Positions 1 through 7,142 of a DNA stretch of 58,869 nt are shown here, in pieces. How positions within the stretch are numbered: the stretch's first letter is position 1; each line of letters starts with the position of its first letter. Made by a program: the position numbers and the translations under genes. The notes beneath the pieces were generated by a model that was not told where the DNA came from, searched no databases, and worked only from the letters and a program-made list of their open reading frames with translations. Source of the stretch: Bacteroidota bacterium (GTDB lineage: Bacteria; Bacteroidota; JABWAT01); contig JABWAT010000014.1 in the NCBI GenBank assembly GCA_013360915.1, forward strand, positions 1 through 58,869, written 5' to 3'.

Positions 1-23
1 CGATGAAGTCGGGGAAGGGACAA

Positions 24-102
24 GGGTTTTTCCCGTGACGAGTGACGCGTAACAAGTGACGAGAAAATACAAGTGATTTGTGATTGGTGATTAGAAAAAC
101 CC
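24..102. repeat. Terminal-inverted-repeat module, copy 1
   Basis: GGGTTTTTC (24-32) and its complement GAAAAACCC (94-102) bracket four heptamers of the GTGACGA type (35-62), the core AGAAAATAC (62-70) and three heptamers of the GTGATTG type (73-93). The same order of parts recurs at 4606-4668, 4716-4779 and 58804-58869, and in part at 4463-4560. The architecture resembles a very small non-autonomous element, but no target-site duplication was identified. Confidence 0.7.
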
Positions 103-123
103 GGACCCTGTGAGCCGAATCCG

Positions 124-146
124 GTGGCTGAGGTTCTCGAAGCCAC
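124..146. repeat. REP-like hairpin, GTGGCT stem variant
   Basis: GTGGCT (124-129) and AGCCAC (141-146) pair around the core GAGGTTCTCGA (130-140). The same core at 58785-58795 is enclosed by a different stem, ACCCT/AGGGT. The preserved core with a swapped but still paired stem points to selection on the fold, or a shared origin. Confidence 0.65.
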
Positions 147-248
147 TAGGATGAGGCTCTGAAAGTCCGACGCAGACGGAAATCGAGGGGCCGGCACCCG
201 GGTAATCCCGATTGCCTCGATAAATTCGGTGAGGGGTCGAGTGTATTC

Positions 249-447
249 AGGGGCGTAGCCCTGACATCTCCGTAGAAATCCCGGAACAGATTAAAGTCAA
301 AAAAGGGGCGTAGCCCTGACATCTTAAACAGCAGCAGCCAACCGATTAAAACCAGTGGTGCTTCTACCGAAAAAGATGCCACCGCTACGCGGCTTGAAAT
401 TCCTTGTCTTTTACATTTTGCTACCAAGATGCCACCGCTACGCGGCT
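249..447. repeat. Four 21-nt palindromic units, two in each orientation
   Basis: Units lie at 249-269 and 304-324 (one orientation) and at 374-394 and 427-447 (the other), 53-55 bp apart within each pair. Read in one direction the first pair is AGATGTCA-GGGC-TAC-GCCC-CT and the second AGATGCCA-CCGC-TAC-GCGG-CT. Both form a 4-bp stem with a TAC loop, and the stem bases differ in a compensatory way. This looks like a dispersed REP-type hairpin family rather than coding DNA. Confidence 0.75.
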
Positions 448-583
448 AAAATACTTTACCTCAATACATGGAATCTCTGCCATTTCCCTCAATGTCTTTC
501 TTCCCTGACGGGCAGCCTCCCGGTTTAAATTTTAAACAAGAACGAAAAATATCCCCCTCCGGCGGAGAGGGAGTCATCGCGTA

Positions 584-645
584 TCCTGACTCCTGACTCC
601 CGGTCCCTGCACGTCGGCTCCGCTCAGTGACCAAATCGAAGGGCC
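584..645. repeat. TCCTGAC heptamers and REP-like element with flipped core
   Basis: Three 7-bp units (TCCTGAC, TCCTGAC, TCCCGGT; 584-604) run into CGGTCCCTG (601-609), and CGAAGGGCC closes the element (637-645). Between them CGGCTCCGCTCAG (615-627) is the reverse complement of the core CTGAGCGGAGCCG seen in the ordinary orientation at 4898-4910. Upstream, at about 553-573, is a CTCC-GGC-GGAG hairpin related to the perfect palindrome at 4789-4807. Confidence 0.6.
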
Positions 646-655
646 TGGCTCTCCC

Positions 656-3271
656 CTATCTCAGAACCACCATCCGTCTGACTTCCACCCGATTCCCTGC
701 CATCAGCCGGTAGAAATACTGCCCGGAGGCAACCCGGTTCCCCGCATCCGTTTTTCCATCCCACCGGATGGTATGGAAATCACCCTCAAGCTCACCTTGA
801 ACCAATTGCCTGACCCGCTGACCGAGCAAGTTGTATATCTCCAATGTAACCCGGCCATGAACAGGCAGATCGAACCGGATCACCGTTTCTCCGTTGAACG
901 GATTGGGATAATTCTGATACAGGCGGAAATCGGCAGGCGGGCCAATTAAAACAGAAATGGCCTCAGACAAGTGTTTTTCCCCCGTCAGATCGGTTTGTGC
1001 CAGCCGGTAAAAAGCTTCACCCTTCTGGTACGGCCACCGGTGACGGAACTGATAGGTGGTCGTTTCCCGGGTGGTTCCCTTACCGGAAACAAATCCGGCT
1101 GACTTCCATTCCGTGTCACCCGGTTTCTGATAGTCGATGGTAAAACCGGCATTTCCGGTTTCGGTCTGCGTTTGCCAGGTCAGCAATACCTCGCTACCAG
1201 TCCATCCACCCGAAAAACCGGTCAGTTCCACCGGCAACCAACCACCAGACTGATCGATCCAATCCGGAATACCGGCAAAAAACCGGTCTGATCCCGTTGG
1301 GCTGATCTGATGGAATCCGAATCCGAACACCGCTGTGTTGGTTGGACCATTGTAAATCACCCCGGCTGCCGTATCGGGACCAAACCCCAACCAGGTGGCC
1401 GCGGCTTCTGCCCCACGAATCGGACGGATGGCATCGGGCGCCGATGCAGACACCAGTCCGGAAATTCCGCCCGAAAGTCCCGCCCCCATGATAAACCAGG
1501 AGGCCGACCCTCCATTGGCATCTGCAGAGACCAAGCCAGCTCTCAGGACCTGATGGATGAAGGAAGTATCAGGCTGATTGCCCGATTGAGCATGTCCGGA
1601 TACCACATTTTCACCGGCAATGATCAGTGACCGGTTGTTACCCTGGTCGGTAAAGCGTCTGATGGCGGTCCGTTGGCCAGGGGTCATTCCATCCGGTTCA
1701 TCCCAAAATACCGATTTCCAGTTTACCCAGCAGGTATCACCGCCGGCGCGGTTGATAGAATCATAATCCAGCCCGGCAGCATCCAGAATGGCCATTACCG
1801 AATCACGTGCGGCCACCTGCTCCCAACTTAAAAGGATGTTCTTAAAGGCCCGGATGGTGATCAACCGTTTCAGAATGGTCGAGTTCAGTCCATCAGAATT
1901 GGTCGCGGTGAACGCCACTTCGTATGTGCTGTCAACAACAGTGCCCGTCAACGGAAGGTCTTCAATCCGGTCCATAACAGGGGCAGCAATGGTTGCATTC
2001 ATCCGCCCGGATGCCACAACGACTCCCTGTTTCTGAACCGACCAGTCGATACCGGTTACGTCGGCCAGTCCCCCCGACCCTTTATGCATCCAGACAGGGC
2101 GGGTGGCCACATGGCTCCAGTTGCCTTCTTCGTCCCGTGCCCTGATCCGGATCACATGGAATCCGGGACCGAGGTCACTCAGATCAATCAGAAGGGTTTC
2201 ATTCACCTTTGAAGCGGGCTCCACAGAAACCGGAATTCCCAGTCCCTCACCCGGATCGGTTCCTGTAAAATACTCGAGTCCGTTGATCATTCCCGGTTCA
2301 TCCAGCGCCATTTCCTGTTTCACAAACTGCCGGTGAACCGACAAACTCCAGGCCCCCGACTGACTTCGCACACGAACTCCCAGATTATGAATTCCATGCG
2401 GGATGTCCGCCAGGCTGATCCGGAGAGTATCTTCCGTTCTGACTCCCTTTCTGATGGCCACGGTATCACCGTTTCCAAAACCCGGGTCGGTATCAAACCA
2501 CGTTTCCACCAGCTCGATCAGATCGGTTGAATCCGATTTAATCCGTTCAACCAGAACCGGCTTCACCATAGGAAGTCCCCACAGCCCCAGATCGGTCACT
2601 GCACGCAGATATACCCGGTGAAAACCCGGTCCCACGGATTCCAGTATCAGTGTCGGATTCAATTGAATGACCGAATCGGGTTCCACAGGCAACGATATGC
2701 CATTTCCCTGCCCGGGATCGGTATCGAAGTAATATTCCAGACCCGCCACATCAGCAGCAAACAACGGACTATGTTCTGATAACAGGAATCCGCGACTGAC
2801 AGGCAGACTCCATCCGCCGGTCACATCACGATATCGCAGGTAAAAGCGGTGAAATCCCGGTTCCAGATCTCCCGGGATCAGGACCATTTCCCGATCATCC
2901 AGTGTATCGGGGGAAAAGGACAGGCCAGTTCCTTTTCCAAAACCGGGATCTTCATCCATAAAATATTCGACGTGATGAATCGACTGCTTCACACCCGGGT
3001 CCTGACTGGCCAGAATGAATCCCTTGGCCTGGGCAATTCCCCACTTCCCGTTTTCATCGCGCACTCTGAAATACACCTGATGAAAACCAGGCGTCAGGCC
3101 GGAAGGATCGGTTGAAAAGGTCACATCAGCCGTTGAATCGGCCGGAAGTGATACCTGAATTCCGTTTCCCTCCCCAGGATCGGTATCGTAATAGTACTCG
3201 AGCACCGTCAGGTTCTGGGCTGCCAGCAATCCCGGAAGCAGAACGAGTAAAAGGACGTACCAGTGTCTCAT
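656..3271 (-). CDS. Exported protein with five DTDPGxGNG repeats and a type IX sorting domain
   Basis: An 871-residue secreted protein of unknown role. A signal peptide (MRHWYVLLLVLLPGLLAAQ) is followed by five repeats of 75-80 residues starting near 24, 101, 178, 256 and 332. Each opens with a motif like EYYFDTDPGQGNG and closes with PGFHxVYLRxRDxxGxW. Residues of about 405-690 form an unassigned domain, then a Fn3/immunoglobulin-like stretch, then a C-terminal sorting domain with NYPNPFNG and RWDGKTDAGN. By analogy with Por-secretion substrates it should cross the outer membrane by the type IX system and be anchored or released. The start is preceded by AAGGAGGA. It lies 27 bp downstream of the beta-helix gene and may share its transcript. 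The Asp-rich loops could bind calcium, which is inference. Confidence 0.85.
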   Translation of the reverse strand: MRHWYVLLLVLLPGLLAAQNLTVLEYYYDTDPGEGNGIQVSLPADSTADVTFSTDPSGLTPGFHQVYFRVRDENGKWGIAQAKGFILASQDPGVKQSIHHVEYFMDEDPGFGKGTGLSFSPDTLDDREMVLIPGDLEPGFHRFYLRYRDVTGGWSLPVSRGFLLSEHSPLFAADVAGLEYYFDTDPGQGNGISLPVEPDSVIQLNPTLILESVGPGFHRVYLRAVTDLGLWGLPMVKPVLVERIKSDSTDLIELVETWFDTDPGFGNGDTVAIRKGVRTEDTLRISLADIPHGIHNLGVRVRSQSGAWSLSVHRQFVKQEMALDEPGMINGLEYFTGTDPGEGLGIPVSVEPASKVNETLLIDLSDLGPGFHVIRIRARDEEGNWSHVATRPVWMHKGSGGLADVTGIDWSVQKQGVVVASGRMNATIAAPVMDRIEDLPLTGTVVDSTYEVAFTATNSDGLNSTILKRLITIRAFKNILLSWEQVAARDSVMAILDAAGLDYDSINRAGGDTCWVNWKSVFWDEPDGMTPGQRTAIRRFTDQGNNRSLIIAGENVVSGHAQSGNQPDTSFIHQVLRAGLVSADANGGSASWFIMGAGLSGGISGLVSASAPDAIRPIRGAEAAATWLGFGPDTAAGVIYNGPTNTAVFGFGFHQISPTGSDRFFAGIPDWIDQSGGWLPVELTGFSGGWTGSEVLLTWQTQTETGNAGFTIDYQKPGDTEWKSAGFVSGKGTTRETTTYQFRHRWPYQKGEAFYRLAQTDLTGEKHLSEAISVLIGPPADFRLYQNYPNPFNGETVIRFDLPVHGRVTLEIYNLLGQRVRQLVQGELEGDFHTIRWDGKTDAGNRVASGQYFYRLMAGNRVEVRRMVVLR

Positions 3272-3298
3272 GGCATCCTCCTTTCTGTACCGGACCGG

Positions 3299-4330
3299 TC
3301 AGCGGTTCGACTTGGCTTTAATCCGGACCGGCAGTCCGTTTGTGGCAGAGCCCGAGGCGGGTGCCTCGAGATAATAGATAGAAGGCAAGGACGGAATTCC
3401 TGATGTCACATACGGATCCCACCCGCCATAGGGTCCGGCATCGGTGCCATCGGTTCCAAAATTATCACCAACCGACCCATCCTTAATCCGGTACCAGGCA
3501 TCCGAGCCACCAGATGCAACAAACAGAGACGAGTTCATGCCGACACTTTGCAAATTGGATCCGGCCGGAAACTGGTTGTAATTACACAGGTTATTGGTGA
3601 TCAGGTTGTTGGCCCCAGTATAAAAACCGGCAAGCAAAATGTTATTCGTCACCACACAATAGTTGATATACAGATACCCTCTCATGATGTTGTTGCTTAC
3701 CGTTGCCGACGAAGTGGCAGGGCAGTTAATGGCCCCGGTGGTTCCGTTGTCAAGGACCAGAATAAAATTGTTCCGGATCTCCACATTGGTATTCTGCCCC
3801 TGTAACCAGATGGCATGAACATTCGAGGCATTCTGATCATTTACAATGTAATTCTGCAGGATAAATACATTGCCGGTCGTGTCCGTAATGTAAATGCTGG
3901 CACTGTTTGAAGTCATACCATACACGCGGTTACGTTTAAAAACAATGTTACTTGCGTTGATGATGATCTGACTTCGGATTATTGACGTGGGGGAGTGAAA
4001 GTAAAGCCCGGTAATCAGAGTCCCCTCGGACCCCGGATTCAGATCAAGTGTTCCGATCCGGGCTTCGGAAATGTTGGCCTGGGTTTCCGGATTCTCGGCA
4101 AGAAAGTATCCCGGTCCAAACAGATTCAACCGTTTCGTCATGACCAGATTGCCGTAGGGAACCCCCGATCCCATGATATACAAGGTGTCGCCGGCGGTGG
4201 CAGCATCGTGGGCCGCCTGAACGGTTTTAAAATCGGCTGAATTGCCCGGATTGGAATCGACATGCCATATTTTGGCTGTCAGCGGAACTGACCCGACCAG
4301 GATCAATAATGAAATGAACCATTTTTTCAT
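3299..4330 (-). CDS. Secreted right-handed beta-helix protein
   Basis: A 343-residue protein with a signal peptide (MKKWFISLLILVGSVPLTA). The opening WHVDSNPGNSADFKTVQAAHDAATAGD matches the start of pectate-lyase-like or NosD-like parallel beta-helix proteins. The body is rich in regularly spaced Asn and hydrophobic residues (NNFIL, NNIMRG, NNILL, NNLIT), typical of stacked coils. No catalytic lyase motif is evident and there is no sorting domain at the C-terminus, which ends LPVRIKAKSNR. The ATG has a good ribosome site, GGGAGGA. It is the first gene of a probable two-gene unit with the downstream repeat protein. A structural or glycan-binding role is as likely as an enzyme. Confidence 0.8.
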   Translation of the reverse strand: MKKWFISLLILVGSVPLTAKIWHVDSNPGNSADFKTVQAAHDAATAGDTLYIMGSGVPYGNLVMTKRLNLFGPGYFLAENPETQANISEARIGTLDLNPGSEGTLITGLYFHSPTSIIRSQIIINASNIVFKRNRVYGMTSNSASIYITDTTGNVFILQNYIVNDQNASNVHAIWLQGQNTNVEIRNNFILVLDNGTTGAINCPATSSATVSNNIMRGYLYINYCVVTNNILLAGFYTGANNLITNNLCNYNQFPAGSNLQSVGMNSSLFVASGGSDAWYRIKDGSVGDNFGTDGTDAGPYGGWDPYVTSGIPSLPSIYYLEAPASGSATNGLPVRIKAKSNR

Positions 4331-4421
4331 GACATCCTCCCTGAACAGATATCAGAATGTAGGATTTTTTCCCGATTGGATTGTCTTTTATTCGGATTTT
4401 TTAATCCGGCAGGTTGGATTT

Positions 4422-4779
4422 GTGATTGGTGATTGGTGATTGGTGATTGGTGATTGGTGATCGAAAAACCCGGCCCCGGGACAGAAATCAGTGATCAGAG
4501 ATCAGAAATCAGTGATCAGAAAATACAAGTGATTTGTGATTGGTGATTAGAAAAAACCGGACCCTGAGGTGAAAGTTTACCCCGATGAAGTCGGGGAAGG
4601 GACAAGGTTTTTTCAATCACTGGTGATCAGAAAATACAGGGGATTGGGGATTGGTGATCGAAAAACCCGGACCCCAAGTGATCTGACCGAAGGGAAGATA
4701 TTATCGAGGGGACAAGGGTTTTTCCAGTTACGCGTGACGAATGACGAGAAAATACCGGTGATTCATGATTGGAAAACCC
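4422..4779. repeat. Heptamer arrays and terminal-inverted-repeat modules
   Basis: Six GTGATTG heptamers (4422-4463) run into GAAAAACCC (4463-4471). Five heptamers alternating CAGAAAT, CAGTGAT and CAGAGAT follow (4482-4516), then AGAAAATAC (4518-4526). A second module spans 4606-4668, with AGAAAATAC at 4629-4637. A third spans 4716-4779, with AGAAAATAC at 4747-4755. The stretch before 4606 repeats positions 1-25 of the window. The modules are joined by GGACCC...GGGACAAG linkers. Confidence 0.75.
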
Positions 4780-4788
4780 TCCGCCCTT

Positions 4789-4807
4789 CCCTCTCCGGCG
4801 GAGAGGG
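4789..4807. repeat. Perfect 8-bp palindrome hairpin
   Basis: CCCTCTCC and GGAGAGGG pair perfectly around the loop GGC. It has no following T-run on either strand, so it is not a standard intrinsic terminator. A shorter relative sits at about 553-573 next to the same heptamer and REP-like neighbours, so the three parts seem to travel together. Confidence 0.6.
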
Positions 4808-4826
4808 AGACATTCTGTCTTCGGTC

Positions 4827-4917
4827 TTCTGAATTCTGAATTCTGAATTCTGAATTCCTATCCTGTCTCCTGACTCCTGTCTCCTTACTCCCGGTCCCTG
4901 AGCGGAGCCGAAGGGCC
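4827..4917. repeat. TTCTGAA and TCCTGTC heptamer arrays plus REP-like hairpin
   Basis: Four TTCTGAA units (4827-4854) are followed by five of the TCCTGTC/TCCTGAC type (4861-4895). They merge into GGTCCCT-GAGCGGAGCCGA-AGGGCC (4893-4917), whose CCCT and AGGG arms pair. The same succession, TTCTGAA-like units then CTCCTGACTCCTGTC, appears at 16818-16865, so the order of arrays is itself repeated. Confidence 0.7.
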
Positions 4918-5008
4918 TGAATTCTGACTTCCTCCTCCAGTCTCCCGACACCCGCCCTTTTTCCGCACCAGAATTGACGTTTTTACCAAAAAATCCGAAC
5001 ATGGTCCC

Positions 5009-6256
5009 ATGAACATCACCACCCGAATCATTGCCCGACTGCATGCGCTCTCCGAAGCGGCCATGGTCCTGAATTCCACCCTGGACCTTACCCAGATTTT
5101 AAATAAAAATCTGTCATACATCCTCGACATTCTGGAAGTCGACCGCGGCACTTTGTATCTGCTCGATCCGGATCGTCAGGAAATCTGGTCACGGATCATC
5201 ACCGGAGACGGCATGGAGGAAATCCGGTTGCCCTATGGCTCTGGTCTGGCCGGCGCAGTGGCAGTTTCAGGTGAAGCCATTATCCTCGATGATGTATATC
5301 AGGATCCCCGTTTTAATCCGGCCAACGATCAGAAGACCGGTTACGTCACCCGATCCATGCTGGTTCTTCCCATCATGAATCAGCAGCAGGACCAGATCGG
5401 AGTTCTTCAGCTGATCAACAAACGGAATGGGGTTTTCACTGACTCTGATCAGGAATTCGCCGCCTCTTTGGCTGGTATTTCTGCCGTTGCCATTGAAAAT
5501 GCCAGGTTGTATGAAGAAAGCCTCCGGTCGGCCTCCATTAAGAAGGAACTTTCCATTGCGCGGGAAATCCAATCCAAACTGATTCCAACCACCTTACCGG
5601 ATATTCCGGGGTTTGAACTCGCATTCCGGTACGAAGCCTGCAGCGAAGTCGGTGGCGATTACCTTCAGCTGATGCCATTACCGGATGGGAGCCAGCTTGT
5701 CATCATTGCTGATGTTTCCGGGCATGGAATACCTGCGGCCCTGCTGGTTTCCACCCTTCATGCCACAGTGGAAAGCCATCTGGAATCGGTCAGCAGTCTT
5801 GAAAAACTGGCTGCCATGCTCAATAACCTCATTTACCGCAATTCGACCAGCAGCACCTACATCACTTTTTTTGCGTTGATCCTCCATCCGGATGGGACAT
5901 TCAGGTGGTTAAATGCTGGCCATCCGTCTCCGGTTCTGGTGTCAGGTTCTGCTGCAACGCTTCCCTTCGAGGCATCGGGTCCGCCCCTGGGAATGCTGCG
6001 GGACATGAAATATGAGGAACAGACCAGCCGTCTGATGTCTGGAGATTGCCTGGCTCTTTTTACCGATGGCATCACTGAAAATTTCAATTCTTCAGAGGAC
6101 ATGTTTGGCGAAGAAGGGCTGGGGGCTACCATGATCCGCTGCCAAAAGGTCCCGGGCTCCGATCTGATAGAGTCGGTCTTTCAGGATCTGAATGCCTTTA
6201 CCAATCATGCACCACCGGACGATGACCGGGCCATTTTGGTTTTAAGAAAAGCCTGA
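5009..6256 (+). CDS. GAF-SpoIIE PP2C-type serine phosphatase (RsbU-like)
   Basis: A 415-residue cytoplasmic phosphatase. An N-terminal GAF domain (about 20-165) precedes a helical linker (SIAREIQSKLIP) and a SpoIIE/PP2C phosphatase domain (about 195-415). Metal-ligand motifs are visible: EVGGDY, IADVSGHGIPAAL, LFTDGITE and the final DDDRAILVL. In RsbU-type partner switching this enzyme dephosphorylates a STAS antagonist, freeing it to bind the RsbW kinase. The next two genes encode exactly those partners, with gaps or overlaps of a few bases, so they form an operon. The GAF domain presumably binds a small ligand or another protein. The ATG at 5009 follows a weak ribosome site. Confidence 0.92.
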   Translation: MNITTRIIARLHALSEAAMVLNSTLDLTQILNKNLSYILDILEVDRGTLYLLDPDRQEIWSRIITGDGMEEIRLPYGSGLAGAVAVSGEAIILDDVYQDPRFNPANDQKTGYVTRSMLVLPIMNQQQDQIGVLQLINKRNGVFTDSDQEFAASLAGISAVAIENARLYEESLRSASIKKELSIAREIQSKLIPTTLPDIPGFELAFRYEACSEVGGDYLQLMPLPDGSQLVIIADVSGHGIPAALLVSTLHATVESHLESVSSLEKLAAMLNNLIYRNSTSSTYITFFALILHPDGTFRWLNAGHPSPVLVSGSAATLPFEASGPPLGMLRDMKYEEQTSRLMSGDCLALFTDGITENFNSSEDMFGEEGLGATMIRCQKVPGSDLIESVFQDLNAFTNHAPPDDDRAILVLRKA

Positions 6257-6287
6257 GTACCTTTTGGCAAAATCATCAGGTTTGTTC

Positions 6288-6710
6288 ATGCCGGATCAAG
6301 AAGGTAAAGAAGTCATCCTCGTTATCCCGATGCTTCCAGATATGGAATTGGCTGCCACCAAAACAGCCGAAGCATTGGGACAGTACATCTCCATGGATGA
6401 TGATAAACTAGCCGACATCAGTCTGGCGCTCATTGAAGCGTGTCTCAATGCATTTGAACACAGCAAAAGTGAAGACAGCAACGTCACCGTTATTTTTACG
6501 GTTTATCCCGATCAGCTGAAAATTGAGCTGAAGGATAAAGGCGTTGGATTCGATCCCTCCAAAATCACAGCACCCGATATCACCAGCAAAGTCATGGGAA
6601 AAGAACGGAAGCGGGGATGGGGCATGCACCTGATGAAATCACTGATGGATGATGTGAGCATCCGGTCGGATGAATCAGGAACCGTCGTCACCATGATTAA
6701 AAAGAAGTGA
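6288..6710 (+). CDS. RsbW-like anti-sigma-factor serine kinase (HATPase)
   Basis: A GHKL-type ATPase of about 140 residues. The N-box reads ALIEACLNAFEHSK, the G1 box DKGVGFDP and the G2 box RGWGMHLM. This matches stand-alone RsbW/SpoIIAB kinases, which phosphorylate a STAS antagonist and, when free, bind a sigma factor or another target. The frame can begin at a TTG at 6264, but the ATG at 6288 has an AGG seven bases upstream, so I prefer it. It overlaps the following STAS gene by four bases if that gene starts at its GTG, suggesting translational coupling. The target protein is not encoded nearby. Confidence 0.9.
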   Translation: MPDQEGKEVILVIPMLPDMELAATKTAEALGQYISMDDDKLADISLALIEACLNAFEHSKSEDSNVTVIFTVYPDQLKIELKDKGVGFDPSKITAPDITSKVMGKERKRGWGMHLMKSLMDDVSIRSDESGTVVTMIKKK

Positions 6711-7072
6711 GCGCAATGGATACCAAATTCAAATTTATTCCCCGCAAAGTTCAGGATGTGTTGTTTCTTGATTGTGATGGCTACATCAATCAGGCTGCAG
6801 GGGAAGCGCTTGCCGACTATTGTATGAAAGAAATCGGGACCGGAAGCCGGAAAGTGGTCCTGAATATGGAAAAATCCACCGTCATCAACAGCGTGGGTGT
6901 TTCGATTATCATCGAAATCATCGAAAAACTTCAACAGGTCAATGGTCAGATCGGCTATTACAACCTGGCTCCCATTGTGGCCAAGACTTTTAAAATCATG
7001 GGACTGACCGACTATTCCACCATTTACCAATCAGAACAGGAAGCCCTTCAGCACCTGACCCGCCCTTCCTGA
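6707..7072 (+). CDS. STAS-domain anti-sigma-factor antagonist
   Basis: A 121-residue single STAS domain, the RsbV/SpoIIAA type. The segment NMEKSTVINSVGVS aligns with the antagonist loop that carries the regulatory serine. Here that serine is in NSVG, residue 62 counted from the GTG start or 59 from the ATG at 6716. Its presence fits phosphorylation by the upstream kinase and dephosphorylation by the SpoIIE phosphatase. The GTG at 6707 overlaps the stop of the kinase gene (GTGA); the ATG at 6716 is the alternative start. It is the last gene of the three-gene unit. Confidence 0.9.
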   Translation: MSAMDTKFKFIPRKVQDVLFLDCDGYINQAAGEALADYCMKEIGTGSRKVVLNMEKSTVINSVGVSIIIEIIEKLQQVNGQIGYYNLAPIVAKTFKIMGLTDYSTIYQSEQEALQHLTRPS

Positions 7073-7087
7073 AGATGCCGGAAACTC

Positions 7088-7123
7088 ACCTGGTGTCAGC
7101 CAGATGACATGGTCCAGCCAGGT
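7088..7123. terminator. Nested hairpin between convergent genes
   Basis: ACCTGG (7088-7093) pairs with CCAGGT (7118-7123), enclosing TGTCA-GCCAGA-TGACA. It sits in the 70-bp gap between convergent genes, where a bidirectional terminator is expected, and a TTTTT run lies shortly beyond at 7140-7144. The inner loop is asymmetric, so this is tentative. Confidence 0.35.
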
Positions 7124-7142
7124 CTGCATCATAAACAGGTTT

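Larger units (their letters stand above)
1..655. other. Repeat-packed intergenic region
   Basis: No convincing gene lies here. The stretch holds a terminal-inverted-repeat module (24-102), a GTGGCT/AGCCAC hairpin (124-146), four 21-nt palindromic units (249-447), and a heptamer array followed by a REP-like hairpin (584-645). A 93-codon minus-strand frame at 146-427 runs straight through the palindromes and has no ribosome binding site or recognisable domain, so I treat it as chance. The window begins inside the hairpin CGA-TGAAG-TCGGGG, which is present complete at 4580-4596. Confidence 0.8.
4331..5008. other. Repeat-packed intergenic region upstream of the phosphatase gene
   Basis: This 678-bp gap separates divergent genes and must carry both promoters, none of which I could fix with confidence. 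It holds heptamer arrays (4422-4463, 4482-4516, 4827-4854, 4861-4895), two complete terminal-inverted-repeat modules, the hairpin CCCCGA-TGAAG-TCGGGG (4580-4596), the palindrome CCCTCTCC-GGC-GGAGAGGG (4789-4807) and a REP-like element (4893-4917). Short frames on either strand here are products of the repeats. Confidence 0.75.

Noticed and set aside
146-427. 93-codon minus-strand frame in the first intergenic region
   Set aside because: It runs through the 21-nt palindromes, has no ribosome site and no recognisable domain.
4763-5151. Two overlapping minus-strand frames upstream of and into the GAF-SpoIIE gene
   Set aside because: They are made of heptamer and REP-like repeats and antisense to the phosphatase start.
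6512-7030. 172-codon minus-strand frame over the kinase and STAS genes
   Set aside because: Antisense shadow of two well-identified genes.
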